This document shows, in pieces, positions 26,746 to 35,472 of a DNA stretch of 64,000 bases (the first letter of the stretch is position 1; every line of letters starts with the position of its first letter). The notes under the pieces were generated by a model. It was given only the letters and a program-made list of their open reading frames with translations, did no database searches and had not been told where the DNA came from. The stretch lies in assembly GCA_963720775.1 (NCBI GenBank), contig CAVRGR010000001.1, forward strand, positions 124,001 through 188,000, given 5' to 3'. The position numbers and the translations under genes are program-made. The stretch is from JAENVT01 sp963720775. Its GTDB lineage: Bacteria; Actinomycetota; Acidimicrobiia; Acidimicrobiales; Ilumatobacteraceae.

Positions 26746-26771
26746 GTTCGAACCGTTCGCTAGAAGCGAAC
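26746..26771. promoter_or_regulatory. Palindromic operator candidates in the IclR/Rieske gap
   Basis: GTTCGAAC at 26746-26753 is followed by GTTCGCT and AGCGAAC arms around AGA at 26755-26771. The position between divergent regulator and target gene is typical for IclR autoregulation. The second palindrome has the same arm length and spacing as that at 42-58. Confidence 0.6.
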
Positions 26772-26802
26772 GCTGAGGTAGCTGACCTGGGGATTTCTTG
26801 CC

Positions 26803-27900
26803 ATGCTGCGTTCCGTGAACTACGCGACGAACTTGTGGTACGCAGCGCTGTGGGCCGATGACTTGGCCAAAGACGCCCTGGAGAGCCGCACGATCTGCGA
26901 GCAACCGATCGTCTTCTTCCGCGGGCCACGGGGCGAGCCAGTGGCGCTCGAGGACCGTTGTGCACACCGGTTCATCCCGTTGAGCATGGGCCAGCTGTGC
27001 GATGGGGCGGCCTCGGTGGAGTGCCCGTACCACGGTCTTCGCTTCGGCACCGACGGTTCGTGCGTGCTCAATCCACACGGTTCCGGGCGGATCCCGGCGA
27101 CTCTCGCCGTGCGCTCCTATCCGGTCGTCGAACGCCACACCATGTTGTGGATCTGGATGGGTGCGGATGCACCCGACGCGGCGCTGATCCCCGACTTCTC
27201 GTATCTCGACCCCGACTCGCCGGGTGTGCTGTCGAAGCGCGAGTCGCTGGAGATGAACGTCGACTACCAACTGGTGATCGACAACCTGCTCGACCTGAGC
27301 CATGCCTCGTTCCTCCACCGCGGCGTGCTCGGTGACCCGTCGACGCTCGAGTGCGCCATCGCCATCGACAGCACGGAGTCGGCGGTGACGGTGACGCGGA
27401 CCCGATCGAACATTGCCCCGTCGAAGCTCTTCGATCTGATGTTCCGCAATGACGGCACAGCCGTCGATACGTGGTCGATCATGCGCTGGGATGCGCCCAG
27501 TTGCCTTCGTCACGAGGCCGGCATCTGCCCCCCGGGCGCCGACCGTCACGATGGCATCACCGTGATCGGCACCCATCTCGTCACGCCATCCTCGAAGGGC
27601 AAGTGCACGTATCACGTCGCCGCGGTGCGGCTCGGCTCCTCGGCCGGGTCGGACGATGCCGAGATCTCCGCGCAGCTGTCGGCCCTGCGCCGGTATGCGT
27701 TCGACGAGCAGGACCGCCCGATCCTCGAAGCCCAGCAACGGGCATACGACCTTGCCGGCGGCCCCGACTCCTTGCGACCGGTGATGCTGAGCATCGACGC
27801 GGCTCCGCTACGGGCCCGGCGGGTGCTCGCCGCGATCGTGGCCCGCGAGAGCCAAGACGACGTCGAAGAGCTCGTCGACGAACAGGTGTTCGTTCGCTAG
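26803..27900 (+). CDS. Rieske non-heme iron oxygenase (VanA-like O-demethylase oxygenase)
   Basis: A 365-residue oxygenase. The [2Fe-2S] site is CAHRFIPLS followed by CPYHGLRF; the mononuclear iron site is DNLLDLSHASFLH near residue 160. Length and the N-terminal VNYATNLWYAALW match vanillate demethylase-type oxygenases. No VanB-type reductase is encoded nearby. Its 3' end contains the LexA box of uvrB. Aryl-ether demethylation is likely but the substrate is not certain. Confidence 0.88.
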   Translation: MLRSVNYATNLWYAALWADDLAKDALESRTICEQPIVFFRGPRGEPVALEDRCAHRFIPLSMGQLCDGAASVECPYHGLRFGTDGSCVLNPHGSGRIPATLAVRSYPVVERHTMLWIWMGADAPDAALIPDFSYLDPDSPGVLSKRESLEMNVDYQLVIDNLLDLSHASFLHRGVLGDPSTLECAIAIDSTESAVTVTRTRSNIAPSKLFDLMFRNDGTAVDTWSIMRWDAPSCLRHEAGICPPGADRHDGITVIGTHLVTPSSKGKCTYHVAAVRLGSSAGSDDAEISAQLSALRRYAFDEQDRPILEAQQRAYDLAGGPDSLRPVMLSIDAAPLRARRVLAAIVARESQDDVEELVDEQVFVR

Positions 27901-27903
27901 ACT
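27879..27903 (+). promoter_or_regulatory. LexA (SOS) box and -10 element of uvrB
   Basis: CGAACAGGTGTTCG at 27879-27892 is a perfect CGAAC-N4-GTTCG box. TAGACT at 27898-27903 is a good -10, placing the transcription start at or just before the GTG at 27911, so uvrB is probably leaderless. The box is inside the 3' end of the Rieske gene. Confidence 0.8.
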
Positions 27904-27910
27904 GGACGAC

Positions 27911-29929
27911 GTGTCCGAGTTCAAGGTCATCTCCGACTACCAACCCGCCGGCGACCAGCCGCAGGCCATTGCCCGTTTGGCCGAGGGTGTGAACCGCGGC
28001 GACCGCTTCCAGACCCTGCTCGGCATCACCGGCTCCGGCAAGAGCGCAACAATCGCCTGGACGATCCAAGAGGTGCAGCGGCCCACGCTGATCCTCGCTC
28101 CCAACAAGTCGCTCGCTGCGCAGCTGACGCAAGAGATGCGCGAGTTCTTCCCCAACAACCGGGTGGAGTACTTCGTCAGCTACTACGACTACTACCAGCC
28201 CGAGGCCTACATCGCCTCCAGCGACACGTACATCGAGAAAGACTCGTCGATCAACGACGAGATCGATCGGTTGCGACACTCCGCAACTGCGGGCTTGCTC
28301 ACTCGCCGCGACACCATCGTCGTCGCCTCCGTCAGCTGCATCTACGGCATGGGCAATCCCGAGGAGTACCGAGGCCAGATGCTCGATCTCAGCGTTGGTG
28401 TCGACTACGACATGCGCAGCATCCTCCGGCGGTTGGTCGACCTGCAGTTCGATCGCAACGACATGACACTCGGCCGTGGCAAGTTCCGCGTGCGTGGCGA
28501 CACGATCGAGGTCCACCCGTCGTACGAGGAGACGGTGCTGAGGATCGAGATGTTCGGCGACACGGTCGATCGGTTGACGATGGTCGATCCGCTCACCGGC
28601 GAAACGCTCAGCGACCTCCCGCGCACTCAGGTCTTCCCGGCTACCCACTACGTCGCCGGCGACGAGCGCATGCGCAAGGCCGTCATCGGCATCGAAGCCG
28701 AGTTGCAAGAGCGTCTTTCTTGGTTCGAGAAAGAGGGCAAGCTCCTCGAGGCGCAGCGCCTGCGCATGCGCACGCAGTACGACCTGGAGATGATCCAGGA
28801 AGTCGGCTACTGCAACGGCATCGAGAACTACTCGATGCACATCGACGGCCGCAGCCCAGGCGAACCTCCCTTCACGCTGCTCGACTACTTCCCGAAAGAC
28901 TTCCTGCTCGTCATCGACGAGAGCCACGTAGCAGTTCCTCAACTGCACGGTCAGTTCATGGGCGACCGCTCCCGAAAAGACATCCTGGTCGACCACGGCT
29001 TTCGTTTGCCGAGTGCACGCGACAACCGGCCGTTGCAGTTCGAAGAGGTGCTCGAGCGCATCAACCAGTGCATCTTCCTGTCGGCCACGCCGTCGCCGTA
29101 CGAGCTGGGCCACAGCCAGCAGGTGGTCGAACAGATCGTGCGACCAACGGGCCTCGTCGATCCAGAGGTCATCGTCAGACCGACCAAGGGGCAGATCGAC
29201 GATCTCATCGAGATGGTCAACGATCGCGTCACACGAGGTGACCGCATCCTCGTCACCACGTTGACCAAGAAGATGGCCGAAGACCTCACCGAATACCTCC
29301 TCGAGCAAGGTCTTCGTGTTCGCTACCTCCACAGCAACATTGACACGATCCAACGCATCGAGATCCTGCGCGCCCTTCGCCTCGGCGAGTTCGACGTTCT
29401 CGTCGGCATCAACCTGCTGCGTGAGGGCCTCGACCTGCCCGAGGTCTCGTTGGTGACGATCCTCGACGCCGACAAGGAAGGCTTTCTCCGCAGCGAGACG
29501 TCGTTGATCCAGATGATCGGTCGCGCCGCCCGAAACGTCGATGGTCAGGTCGTGATGTACGCCGACAAGGTCACGGCGTCGATGCAGAAAGCCATCGACA
29601 TCACCCAGCAGCGGCGACTTCGTCAGATCGCCTACAACCTCGAGAACGACATCGATCCACAGACCATTCGCAAGGCTGTCGGCGACATCTTGTCGTTGCT
29701 GCGTCCCGACGAAACCGGTGCGGTGCCGGGCAAGGACCGTCGCCGTCAGCGCGAACGCGACAAGGTGCAGCGCGAGCTGAAGACCCTGCCGCAGCAAGAG
29801 CTGGCTCGTCTCATCCAGACGTTGGAAGAAGAGATGCACGAGGCTGCCGCCGAGCTCAAGTTCGAGTACGCGGCCCGCCTGCGCGACGAGGTCAACGACC
29901 TTCGCCGCGAAATCCGCGACGCGGGGTGA
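27911..29929 (+). CDS. uvrB: UvrABC excinuclease subunit B
   Basis: A 672-residue UvrB. Walker A is GITGSGKS at residues 38-45; the beta-hairpin YYDYYQPEAYI that clamps DNA is near 92; DESH box VIDESHVAVPQL and the late helicase motif QMIGRAARNVDGQV are intact. The C-terminal UVR domain (EEEMHEAAAELKFEYAARLR) that binds UvrC ends the protein. It acts in cytoplasmic nucleotide-excision repair with UvrA and UvrC encoded downstream in the window. GTG start directly after the promoter. Confidence 0.98.
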   Translation: MSEFKVISDYQPAGDQPQAIARLAEGVNRGDRFQTLLGITGSGKSATIAWTIQEVQRPTLILAPNKSLAAQLTQEMREFFPNNRVEYFVSYYDYYQPEAYIASSDTYIEKDSSINDEIDRLRHSATAGLLTRRDTIVVASVSCIYGMGNPEEYRGQMLDLSVGVDYDMRSILRRLVDLQFDRNDMTLGRGKFRVRGDTIEVHPSYEETVLRIEMFGDTVDRLTMVDPLTGETLSDLPRTQVFPATHYVAGDERMRKAVIGIEAELQERLSWFEKEGKLLEAQRLRMRTQYDLEMIQEVGYCNGIENYSMHIDGRSPGEPPFTLLDYFPKDFLLVIDESHVAVPQLHGQFMGDRSRKDILVDHGFRLPSARDNRPLQFEEVLERINQCIFLSATPSPYELGHSQQVVEQIVRPTGLVDPEVIVRPTKGQIDDLIEMVNDRVTRGDRILVTTLTKKMAEDLTEYLLEQGLRVRYLHSNIDTIQRIEILRALRLGEFDVLVGINLLREGLDLPEVSLVTILDADKEGFLRSETSLIQMIGRAARNVDGQVVMYADKVTASMQKAIDITQQRRLRQIAYNLENDIDPQTIRKAVGDILSLLRPDETGAVPGKDRRRQRERDKVQRELKTLPQQELARLIQTLEEEMHEAAAELKFEYAARLRDEVNDLRREIRDAG

Positions 29930-29946
29930 TCGTTGGCACTCTCCCG

Positions 29947-31584
29947 TTACCAGGCAGAGACGAGGGGCGCCGACAGCACGGTGGTCATCGAGTCTGGCGG
30001 CAATGGCAGGGCGAACAGATAGCCCTGGCCGAGCCGGCAGCCGAGACGAACCAACCGGTCGCACTGTGTCTGTGTCTCCACACCTTCGGCGATCACTTCC
30101 AGTCCGGCGTCGGCCGCCATCGAGATCATGGCCTTCACGACAGCCGGTTCGCGTTCGCCATCGACGACCTGGCCCGTGAAGCGGCGGTCGAGCTTGACGC
30201 CCTTGATCGGCAATGAGGTCAGCGTCTCGAGACTGGCGAATCCGACGCCGAAGTCGTCGAGCACCAGCTTCACGCCAGCCTCGGCCACCTGCGTGAGCTC
30301 GCGCAGCGTCGCGGCGGAGAGATCGAACGACTGGCGCTCGCTGAGCTCCAGGGAGATCAGCTCCAGTGGTGTGTTGTGCTTGATGGCGAGATCGGTCACG
30401 GTCTTCAGCAAGCCTGAGGCCGGGACGGAATCGAAGTCGAAGTTGACCGCGAGGCGCAGATTCGGTGAGACCGCGCGGAAGGTCGACAGATGCGTCAGGC
30501 CGTCGTCGAGCATTCGCTGGAACAGCGACCCGTTCAATCCCGCCTGTTCGATTGCCGGCAGGAAGTCTCCCGGCTCGCGGATGCCCGTCTCGGTCTGCCA
30601 GCGGGCCAGCGCCTCGACGGCGACCACATCGCCGGTGCGCATGTCGACGATCGGCTGGAAGTAGGCGCGGATCTGGCCGCTTTCGAGCGCGTCGATCAGT
30701 TCTGCGTTGGCGTCGTCGAACTTCGTTGCGGCGACGTTCACAGCCGAGCGGGCGTCGGCGATGGATGCCTCGGCGGCGTCGACTGCTGCTCCCAGCCCGA
30801 CACCGGGAAGGCGACGGCCGACACCAATCCAAGCGGCGATGCCCGCCCCACTCAGGGTCTGGCGAAGCTGTGTTTCCAACGCGCGCGCCTCCGCCGCAGT
30901 GATATCCACGGCCAGCACTCCGAACTGCAGCCCGGTGATGCGCGCACAGAAGTGGCGCCCGTCGAGGGTTGCGTTGAGCAGGGTCCCGAATTCGGAGAGC
31001 AACTCGTCGCCTGCTTCGTGACCCTCGCGCATGTTGAGATCGTGGAGCTCGTCGAGGGAGATCACGAACACCCACGCTGTCTCGCCGTTGGAGTTGCAGC
31101 GCTCGTCGTTCACCGTGAGTTGAAGGTCCCAGGCCTGCCGGGTTGCCGTGCCCGTCAGCACGTCGAGCGCAGCGCGAGATCGCTCGGCGCGACGCATGGC
31201 TGCGGCGACCGTTGCCTCGGCGCCGGCCAGGGCGCCGAGCATGTTGGCCAGGAGCGGAACGAGCGACTGTGCTTGGTTCGACATCGGCGGAGGAAGCTCT
31301 CGGCTGAGGCCGATGAGAGCTCCGTACGGCTGGCCGTTCGGACGCTGCACAGGCACCACCGTCTTGACGACGTTGGCCAGGTATCGATCAGCCGACAGGT
31401 TGCTCGGGAGGACGCTGCTGGCAACGATCGAGAATTGCGGATCGACCGAGGCGATGACGATCTGCTCGTGGTCGTGGATGCGCGTGAAGAGCCAGGTAGG
31501 AAAGCCGGAGTTGCGTCGAAGATGCTCGAGGGCGGCTCGTGCTGTCCGCCCGAGGGTCGCGTCATTCGTTTGTCCGCCGTTCAT
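29947..31584 (-). CDS. GAF-degenerate GGDEF-EAL c-di-GMP phosphodiesterase-like protein
   Basis: A 545-residue cytoplasmic signalling protein. An N-terminal sensor-like region (GAF-type, to about residue 140) is followed by a GGDEF domain whose signature is replaced by TGLQF, so it cannot make c-di-GMP. The EAL domain has EALARW, NFDFDS, ELSE, DDFGVGFASLE and the late VIAEGVET, so the phosphodiesterase residues appear kept. ATG 31584 is preferred; an upstream ATG at 31659 would read across the uvrA promoter. It converges on uvrB with a 17-bp gap. Confidence 0.85.
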   Translation of the reverse strand: MNGGQTNDATLGRTARAALEHLRRNSGFPTWLFTRIHDHEQIVIASVDPQFSIVASSVLPSNLSADRYLANVVKTVVPVQRPNGQPYGALIGLSRELPPPMSNQAQSLVPLLANMLGALAGAEATVAAAMRRAERSRAALDVLTGTATRQAWDLQLTVNDERCNSNGETAWVFVISLDELHDLNMREGHEAGDELLSEFGTLLNATLDGRHFCARITGLQFGVLAVDITAAEARALETQLRQTLSGAGIAAWIGVGRRLPGVGLGAAVDAAEASIADARSAVNVAATKFDDANAELIDALESGQIRAYFQPIVDMRTGDVVAVEALARWQTETGIREPGDFLPAIEQAGLNGSLFQRMLDDGLTHLSTFRAVSPNLRLAVNFDFDSVPASGLLKTVTDLAIKHNTPLELISLELSERQSFDLSAATLRELTQVAEAGVKLVLDDFGVGFASLETLTSLPIKGVKLDRRFTGQVVDGEREPAVVKAMISMAADAGLEVIAEGVETQTQCDRLVRLGCRLGQGYLFALPLPPDSMTTVLSAPLVSAW

Positions 31585-31621
31585 GCGTGTTGTATCGGCA
31601 CGAACTTGACAAAACTGGAGC

Positions 31622-31650
31622 AGAACGTGTGTTCGGTCCCGTGCTAGACT
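31622..31650 (+). promoter_or_regulatory. LexA box and -10 element of uvrA
   Basis: AGAACGTGTGTTCG at 31622-31635 fits CGAAC-N4-GTTCG with one mismatch. TAGACT at 31645-31650 is identical to the uvrB -10. Transcription should start near 31657. Confidence 0.7.
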
Positions 31651-31657
31651 GAGCGAC

Positions 31658-31693
31658 ATGTACCACAGGCGCCGACAGCGCTCACCTCGGTAA
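31658..31693 (+). CDS. Possible 11-codon leaderless uORF before uvrA
   Basis: ATG at 31658 lies 7 bases after the -10 hexamer and reads 11 codons, MYHRRRQRSPR, to TAA, ending 10 bases before uvrA. Five of eleven residues are Arg. It may be a translated leader that tunes uvrA; it may also be chance. Confidence 0.35.
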   Translation: MYHRRRQRSPR

Positions 31694-31703
31694 CCTCGCC
31701 ACG

Positions 31704-34595
31704 ATGCCTGCAGCCGACACCGGAAAGATCATCGTTCGCGGGGCGCGCGAGCACAATCTGCGAAACATCAACGTCGAACTGCCGCGCGACAAGATGATCG
31801 TCTTCACCGGCCTCTCCGGTTCCGGGAAGAGCAGCCTGGCCTTCGACACGATCTATGCCGAAGGGCAACGTCGATACGTCGAGAGCCTCAGTGCCTACGC
31901 TCGCCAGTTCCTCGGGCAGATGGACAAGCCCGATGTCGACATGATCGAAGGGCTGTCACCCGCCATTTCCATCGATCAGAAGTCGGCCAGTCGCAACCCT
32001 CGCTCGACGGTAGGAACGATCACCGAGATCTACGACTACCTCCGCTTGTTGTACGCGCGCATTGGTGTGCAGCACTGCCCCAACGACGGAACCAGGTTGC
32101 AGCGGCAAACGCCACAGCAGATCGTCGACCGCATCCTGCTGTTGCCCGACGGCACGCGGTTCCAGGTGCTGTCGCCCATCGTTCGCGGCCGCAAGGGCGA
32201 CTACGACACGTTGCTCGAAGACCTCACCGGTCAGGGCTACGTCCGCGCTCGTGTCGATGGCGAGGTCGTCGACATCGCCGAGTTCCTCAAGCGTGACGAG
32301 CGCTTGGCGCGATACGAACAGCACAAGATCGAAGTGATCATCGACCGTCTCGTGCGCCGCGACGGGATCGAACGTCGGCTCACCGACTCGTTGGAGACCG
32401 CATTGAAGTTGGCCGATGGCGTGGCCGAGGTCGAACTGATGCCGGCCGACGGCAGCCAGGTGGAAACGCTCACGTTCAGCCAGCACCTCGCCTGCCCGAA
32501 GTGCGGAACGAGCTACGACGAGCCGGCGCCGCGCAACTTCTCGTTCAACTCACCGTACGGCGCGTGCGAGGCGTGCGACGGCCTCGGCACCACGTTCGAA
32601 GTCGATCCGGAACTCGTCATTCCCGACAACGATCTGTCGATCAACGGCGGAGCCATCGCGCCGTGGCGCACGTCGCACACGCAGTACTTCACGCGGATGC
32701 TCGAGGCCGTCGCCGAGGTGTACGGGCTCGACCTCGACGCGCCGTACCGAACGCTCAACGCCAAGCAGCAGAAGGTCGTTCTACACGGCGTCGAGGGCAA
32801 CTTGAAGGTCAAGTACAAGAACCGATACGGCCGCACTCGCGAGTACTCCACCGCCTACGAGGGGGTCATCCCCTGGCTCAACCGCAGGCGCCAGGGCGCC
32901 GAGAGCGACTGGTCACGCGAGCAGTACGAGGGGTACATGCGCGAGGTGCCGTGCACGGCGTGCGGTGGCACGCGACTGAAGCCGGCAACACGCGCGGTAA
33001 CGGTCAACGACAAGAACATCGCCGAGGTCTGCGACATGGCGATCGGCGAGTCCGCCAAGTTCCTGGCGGCGCTCGAGCTCAGCGAGCGCGATCGGATGAT
33101 CGCCGAGCGGGTCACCAAAGAGATCAATGCCAGGCTCGGCTTCCTGCTCGACGTCGGTCTCGACTACCTCAGCCTCGCCCGCTCGGCGGCCACGCTTGCC
33201 GGTGGCGAGGCGCAGCGCATCCGGTTGGCCAGCCAGATCGGCTCCGGCCTGGTGGGCACGTTGTACGTCCTCGACGAACCATCGATCGGCTTGCATCAGC
33301 GCGACAATCGCCGGCTCATCGATACGTTGCTCCGGCTCCGCGACCTCGGCAACACGGTGTTGGTCGTCGAACACGACGAAGAGACGATTCGTGAGGCCGA
33401 CTGGATCGTCGACATCGGCCCGGGCGCGGGCGAGCACGGCGGCGACGTGGTGTACAGCGGTCCCGTCAAAGGCATCACCAAGGTCAAGGAGTCGATCACC
33501 GGGCAGTACCTGGCCGGCAAGAAGTCGATCCCGGTTCCGAAGCAGCGACGTCAACCCGGCCTCGAATGGCTGGAAGTCAAAGGTGCCCGTGAGCACAACC
33601 TGCGCAACATCGACGTTCGCATACCGCTGGGTTGCTTCGTGGCCATCACGGGTGTGAGCGGCAGTGGCAAGAGCACCCTGGTGCGCGACATCCTCTTGCC
33701 GGTGCTCATGCAGAGGATCTACAAGTCGAAGCACGCCGCGGGCAAGCACAAGACCATCTCCGGCATCGACCTGCTCGACAAGGTCATCGACATGGACCAG
33801 TCGCCCATCGGTCGCACCCCACGTTCCAATCCCGCCACGTACACCGGCGTCTTCGACAACATCCGCAAGCTCTTCGCCAGCACTGCAGAGGCCAAGGTCC
33901 GCGGCTACCTGCCCGGCCGTTTCAGCTTCAACGTGCAGGGTGGTCGGTGCGAGGCGTGCGCCGGCGACGGGACCATCAAGATCGAGATGCACTTCCTGCC
34001 CGATGTGTACGTGCCTTGCGAGGTCTGCAAGGGAGCGAGGTACAACCGCGACACCCTCGACATCGCCTTCAAGGGCAAGAACATCGCCGAGGTCCTCGAC
34101 ATGCCCATCGCCGAGGCGGTCGACTTCTTCGCCAACCAGCCTGCCATCGGTCGTCATATGCAGACGTTGCTCGACGTCGGCCTCGGGTACGTGCGGCTGG
34201 GGCAGTCGGCTCCGACGTTGTCGGGCGGCGAAGCCCAGCGGGTGAAGCTGGCTTCCGAGCTGGCCAAGCGATCCACCGGCCACACCATCTACCTGCTCGA
34301 CGAGCCCACCACCGGTCTGCACTTCGACGATGTGCGTCGCTTGCTCACGGTCCTGTCGCGATTGGTCGACCAGGGCAACACGGTGTTGATCATCGAGCAC
34401 AACCTCGATGTCATCAAGACCGCCGATTGGCTGATCGATCTGGGGCCGGAGGGTGGCAGCGGGGGAGGGCTCGTCGTCGCCGAGGGCAGCCCCGAAGACG
34501 TCGCCACCGTCGACTCCAGCCACACCGGTCGTTTCCTTCGCAGCGTTGGTATGACGGTGGTCAACTACCGCGAAGGCGCTTGCTCAGGTCGTTGA
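31704..34595 (+). CDS. uvrA: UvrABC excinuclease subunit A
   Basis: A 963-residue UvrA with two ABC modules. First Walker A GLSGSGKSSLAF, first zinc finger CPKC...CEAC near residues 255-290, signature LAGGEAQRIRLAS; second Walker A GVSGSGKSTL, second zinc module CEAC...CEVC, signature LSGGEAQRVKLAS, and Walker B YLLDEPTTGL. It finds lesions and loads UvrB. Its 3' end overlaps the convergent rhomboid-like gene by 35 bp. The last residues (VNYREGACSGR) are slightly longer than usual. Confidence 0.98.
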   Translation: MPAADTGKIIVRGAREHNLRNINVELPRDKMIVFTGLSGSGKSSLAFDTIYAEGQRRYVESLSAYARQFLGQMDKPDVDMIEGLSPAISIDQKSASRNPRSTVGTITEIYDYLRLLYARIGVQHCPNDGTRLQRQTPQQIVDRILLLPDGTRFQVLSPIVRGRKGDYDTLLEDLTGQGYVRARVDGEVVDIAEFLKRDERLARYEQHKIEVIIDRLVRRDGIERRLTDSLETALKLADGVAEVELMPADGSQVETLTFSQHLACPKCGTSYDEPAPRNFSFNSPYGACEACDGLGTTFEVDPELVIPDNDLSINGGAIAPWRTSHTQYFTRMLEAVAEVYGLDLDAPYRTLNAKQQKVVLHGVEGNLKVKYKNRYGRTREYSTAYEGVIPWLNRRRQGAESDWSREQYEGYMREVPCTACGGTRLKPATRAVTVNDKNIAEVCDMAIGESAKFLAALELSERDRMIAERVTKEINARLGFLLDVGLDYLSLARSAATLAGGEAQRIRLASQIGSGLVGTLYVLDEPSIGLHQRDNRRLIDTLLRLRDLGNTVLVVEHDEETIREADWIVDIGPGAGEHGGDVVYSGPVKGITKVKESITGQYLAGKKSIPVPKQRRQPGLEWLEVKGAREHNLRNIDVRIPLGCFVAITGVSGSGKSTLVRDILLPVLMQRIYKSKHAAGKHKTISGIDLLDKVIDMDQSPIGRTPRSNPATYTGVFDNIRKLFASTAEAKVRGYLPGRFSFNVQGGRCEACAGDGTIKIEMHFLPDVYVPCEVCKGARYNRDTLDIAFKGKNIAEVLDMPIAEAVDFFANQPAIGRHMQTLLDVGLGYVRLGQSAPTLSGGEAQRVKLASELAKRSTGHTIYLLDEPTTGLHFDDVRRLLTVLSRLVDQGNTVLIIEHNLDVIKTADWLIDLGPEGGSGGGLVVAEGSPEDVATVDSSHTGRFLRSVGMTVVNYREGACSGR

Positions 34596-35403
34596 GGCGC
34601 TGCTTCTCCGATTTGCTCAGCGAGTCCATGCCCTTGGCGCTGATCTTGTCGAGCAGGTCGTCGAGCTCGCTCTGGTCGGCGGAAACCGAGCTGGGCCCGC
34701 CCCACGGCCCGGTCACCACGGCCGGCCGACGGCTTCGCTTCGGCTGTCGATGCCGCTGAGGCACACCGATCTTGGGGATCCACGGGAACCCCTCGAGCAT
34801 TCCCACAGAGCGACCCGCAAGTGCCCCGACAAGGAGCGAAACGAGGAAGAACAACAGGTGCCGACCGGCCCGATCACCGGTGAGCTGCAGGATCTCGGCA
34901 GCGACGTACACCGCACCGAGCGCCCAGGCCGGGATGCCGAAGAAGAACCGCACGTTCGGATACTCGGCGATGTAGGTCAACAGCACGACCAGTTGGATGG
35001 TGTGCACGCCCGCCTGGTCGAGGTCGAGGGCCGTGCCCACGAGCCCGGGGATCACGATGACCATCACCAGGTACCAGGCCATGCGCCTTCGGCCGACCTG
35101 CTCTTCCAGCTTGGAACCGAAGTACCACAGGACCGCGATGGACACGGCGACCCACAACAGCTGCTGGTCGAACCCGTTGGCCAGGGGCCAGGTCAGGACG
35201 CGCCAGACCTGCCCGCTGCGGATCTTGTTCGGCAGCAGGGCGAGCCGGAACAGCTGCGTCTTGTCGATGGCGTAGACGAAGACGGAAACGACGCACATCA
35301 GCGCCAAAAGCGCGGCCGAGCCGATGTCGAGCGTGCCGATGCGGAACCACGGGTCGTTGGGCCCCCGTCGATTGGGTTTGGAGTACGCAAAGCGGCCAGC
35401 CAC
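34561..35403 (-). CDS. Rhomboid-like membrane protein with DUF6576-type C-terminus
   Basis: A 280-residue protein with about six membrane segments from residue 30 to 205 and a soluble tail ending LLDKISAKGMDSLSKSEKQR, as in rhomboid-family proteins with a DUF6576 tail. The GxSG serine motif and the partner His of rhomboid proteases are not seen (FFFGIPAWAL at the expected place), so it is probably a non-proteolytic rhomboid relative. Start GTG 35403. It is divergent from uvrC. Confidence 0.7.
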   Translation of the reverse strand: MAGRFAYSKPNRRGPNDPWFRIGTLDIGSAALLALMCVVSVFVYAIDKTQLFRLALLPNKIRSGQVWRVLTWPLANGFDQQLLWVAVSIAVLWYFGSKLEEQVGRRRMAWYLVMVIVIPGLVGTALDLDQAGVHTIQLVVLLTYIAEYPNVRFFFGIPAWALGAVYVAAEILQLTGDRAGRHLLFFLVSLLVGALAGRSVGMLEGFPWIPKIGVPQRHRQPKRSRRPAVVTGPWGGPSSVSADQSELDDLLDKISAKGMDSLSKSEKQRLNDLSKRLRGS

Positions 35404-35440
35404 GAGGCAAACCCTACCGCGGGTCGCCGTGTGAGAGGCC

Positions 35441-35472
35441 TACCCTCGACATCGGCCTAACCTCGACATCGA
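35441..35472 (+). promoter_or_regulatory. uvrC: uvrC promoter region with 11-bp direct repeat
   Basis: TACCCT at 35441 and TAACCT at 35458 are two -10-like boxes, each inside a direct repeat CCTCGACATCG (35444-35454 and 35462-35472). TAACCT is 8 bases before the uvrC ATG, consistent with a leaderless transcript. No LexA box is seen here. Confidence 0.4.

Noticed and set aside
27581..31075. A 1164-codon open frame on the minus strand opposite uvrB and the EAL gene
   Set aside because: It is the antisense shadow of high-GC genes; uvrB on the plus strand has every family motif, and the antisense protein has none.
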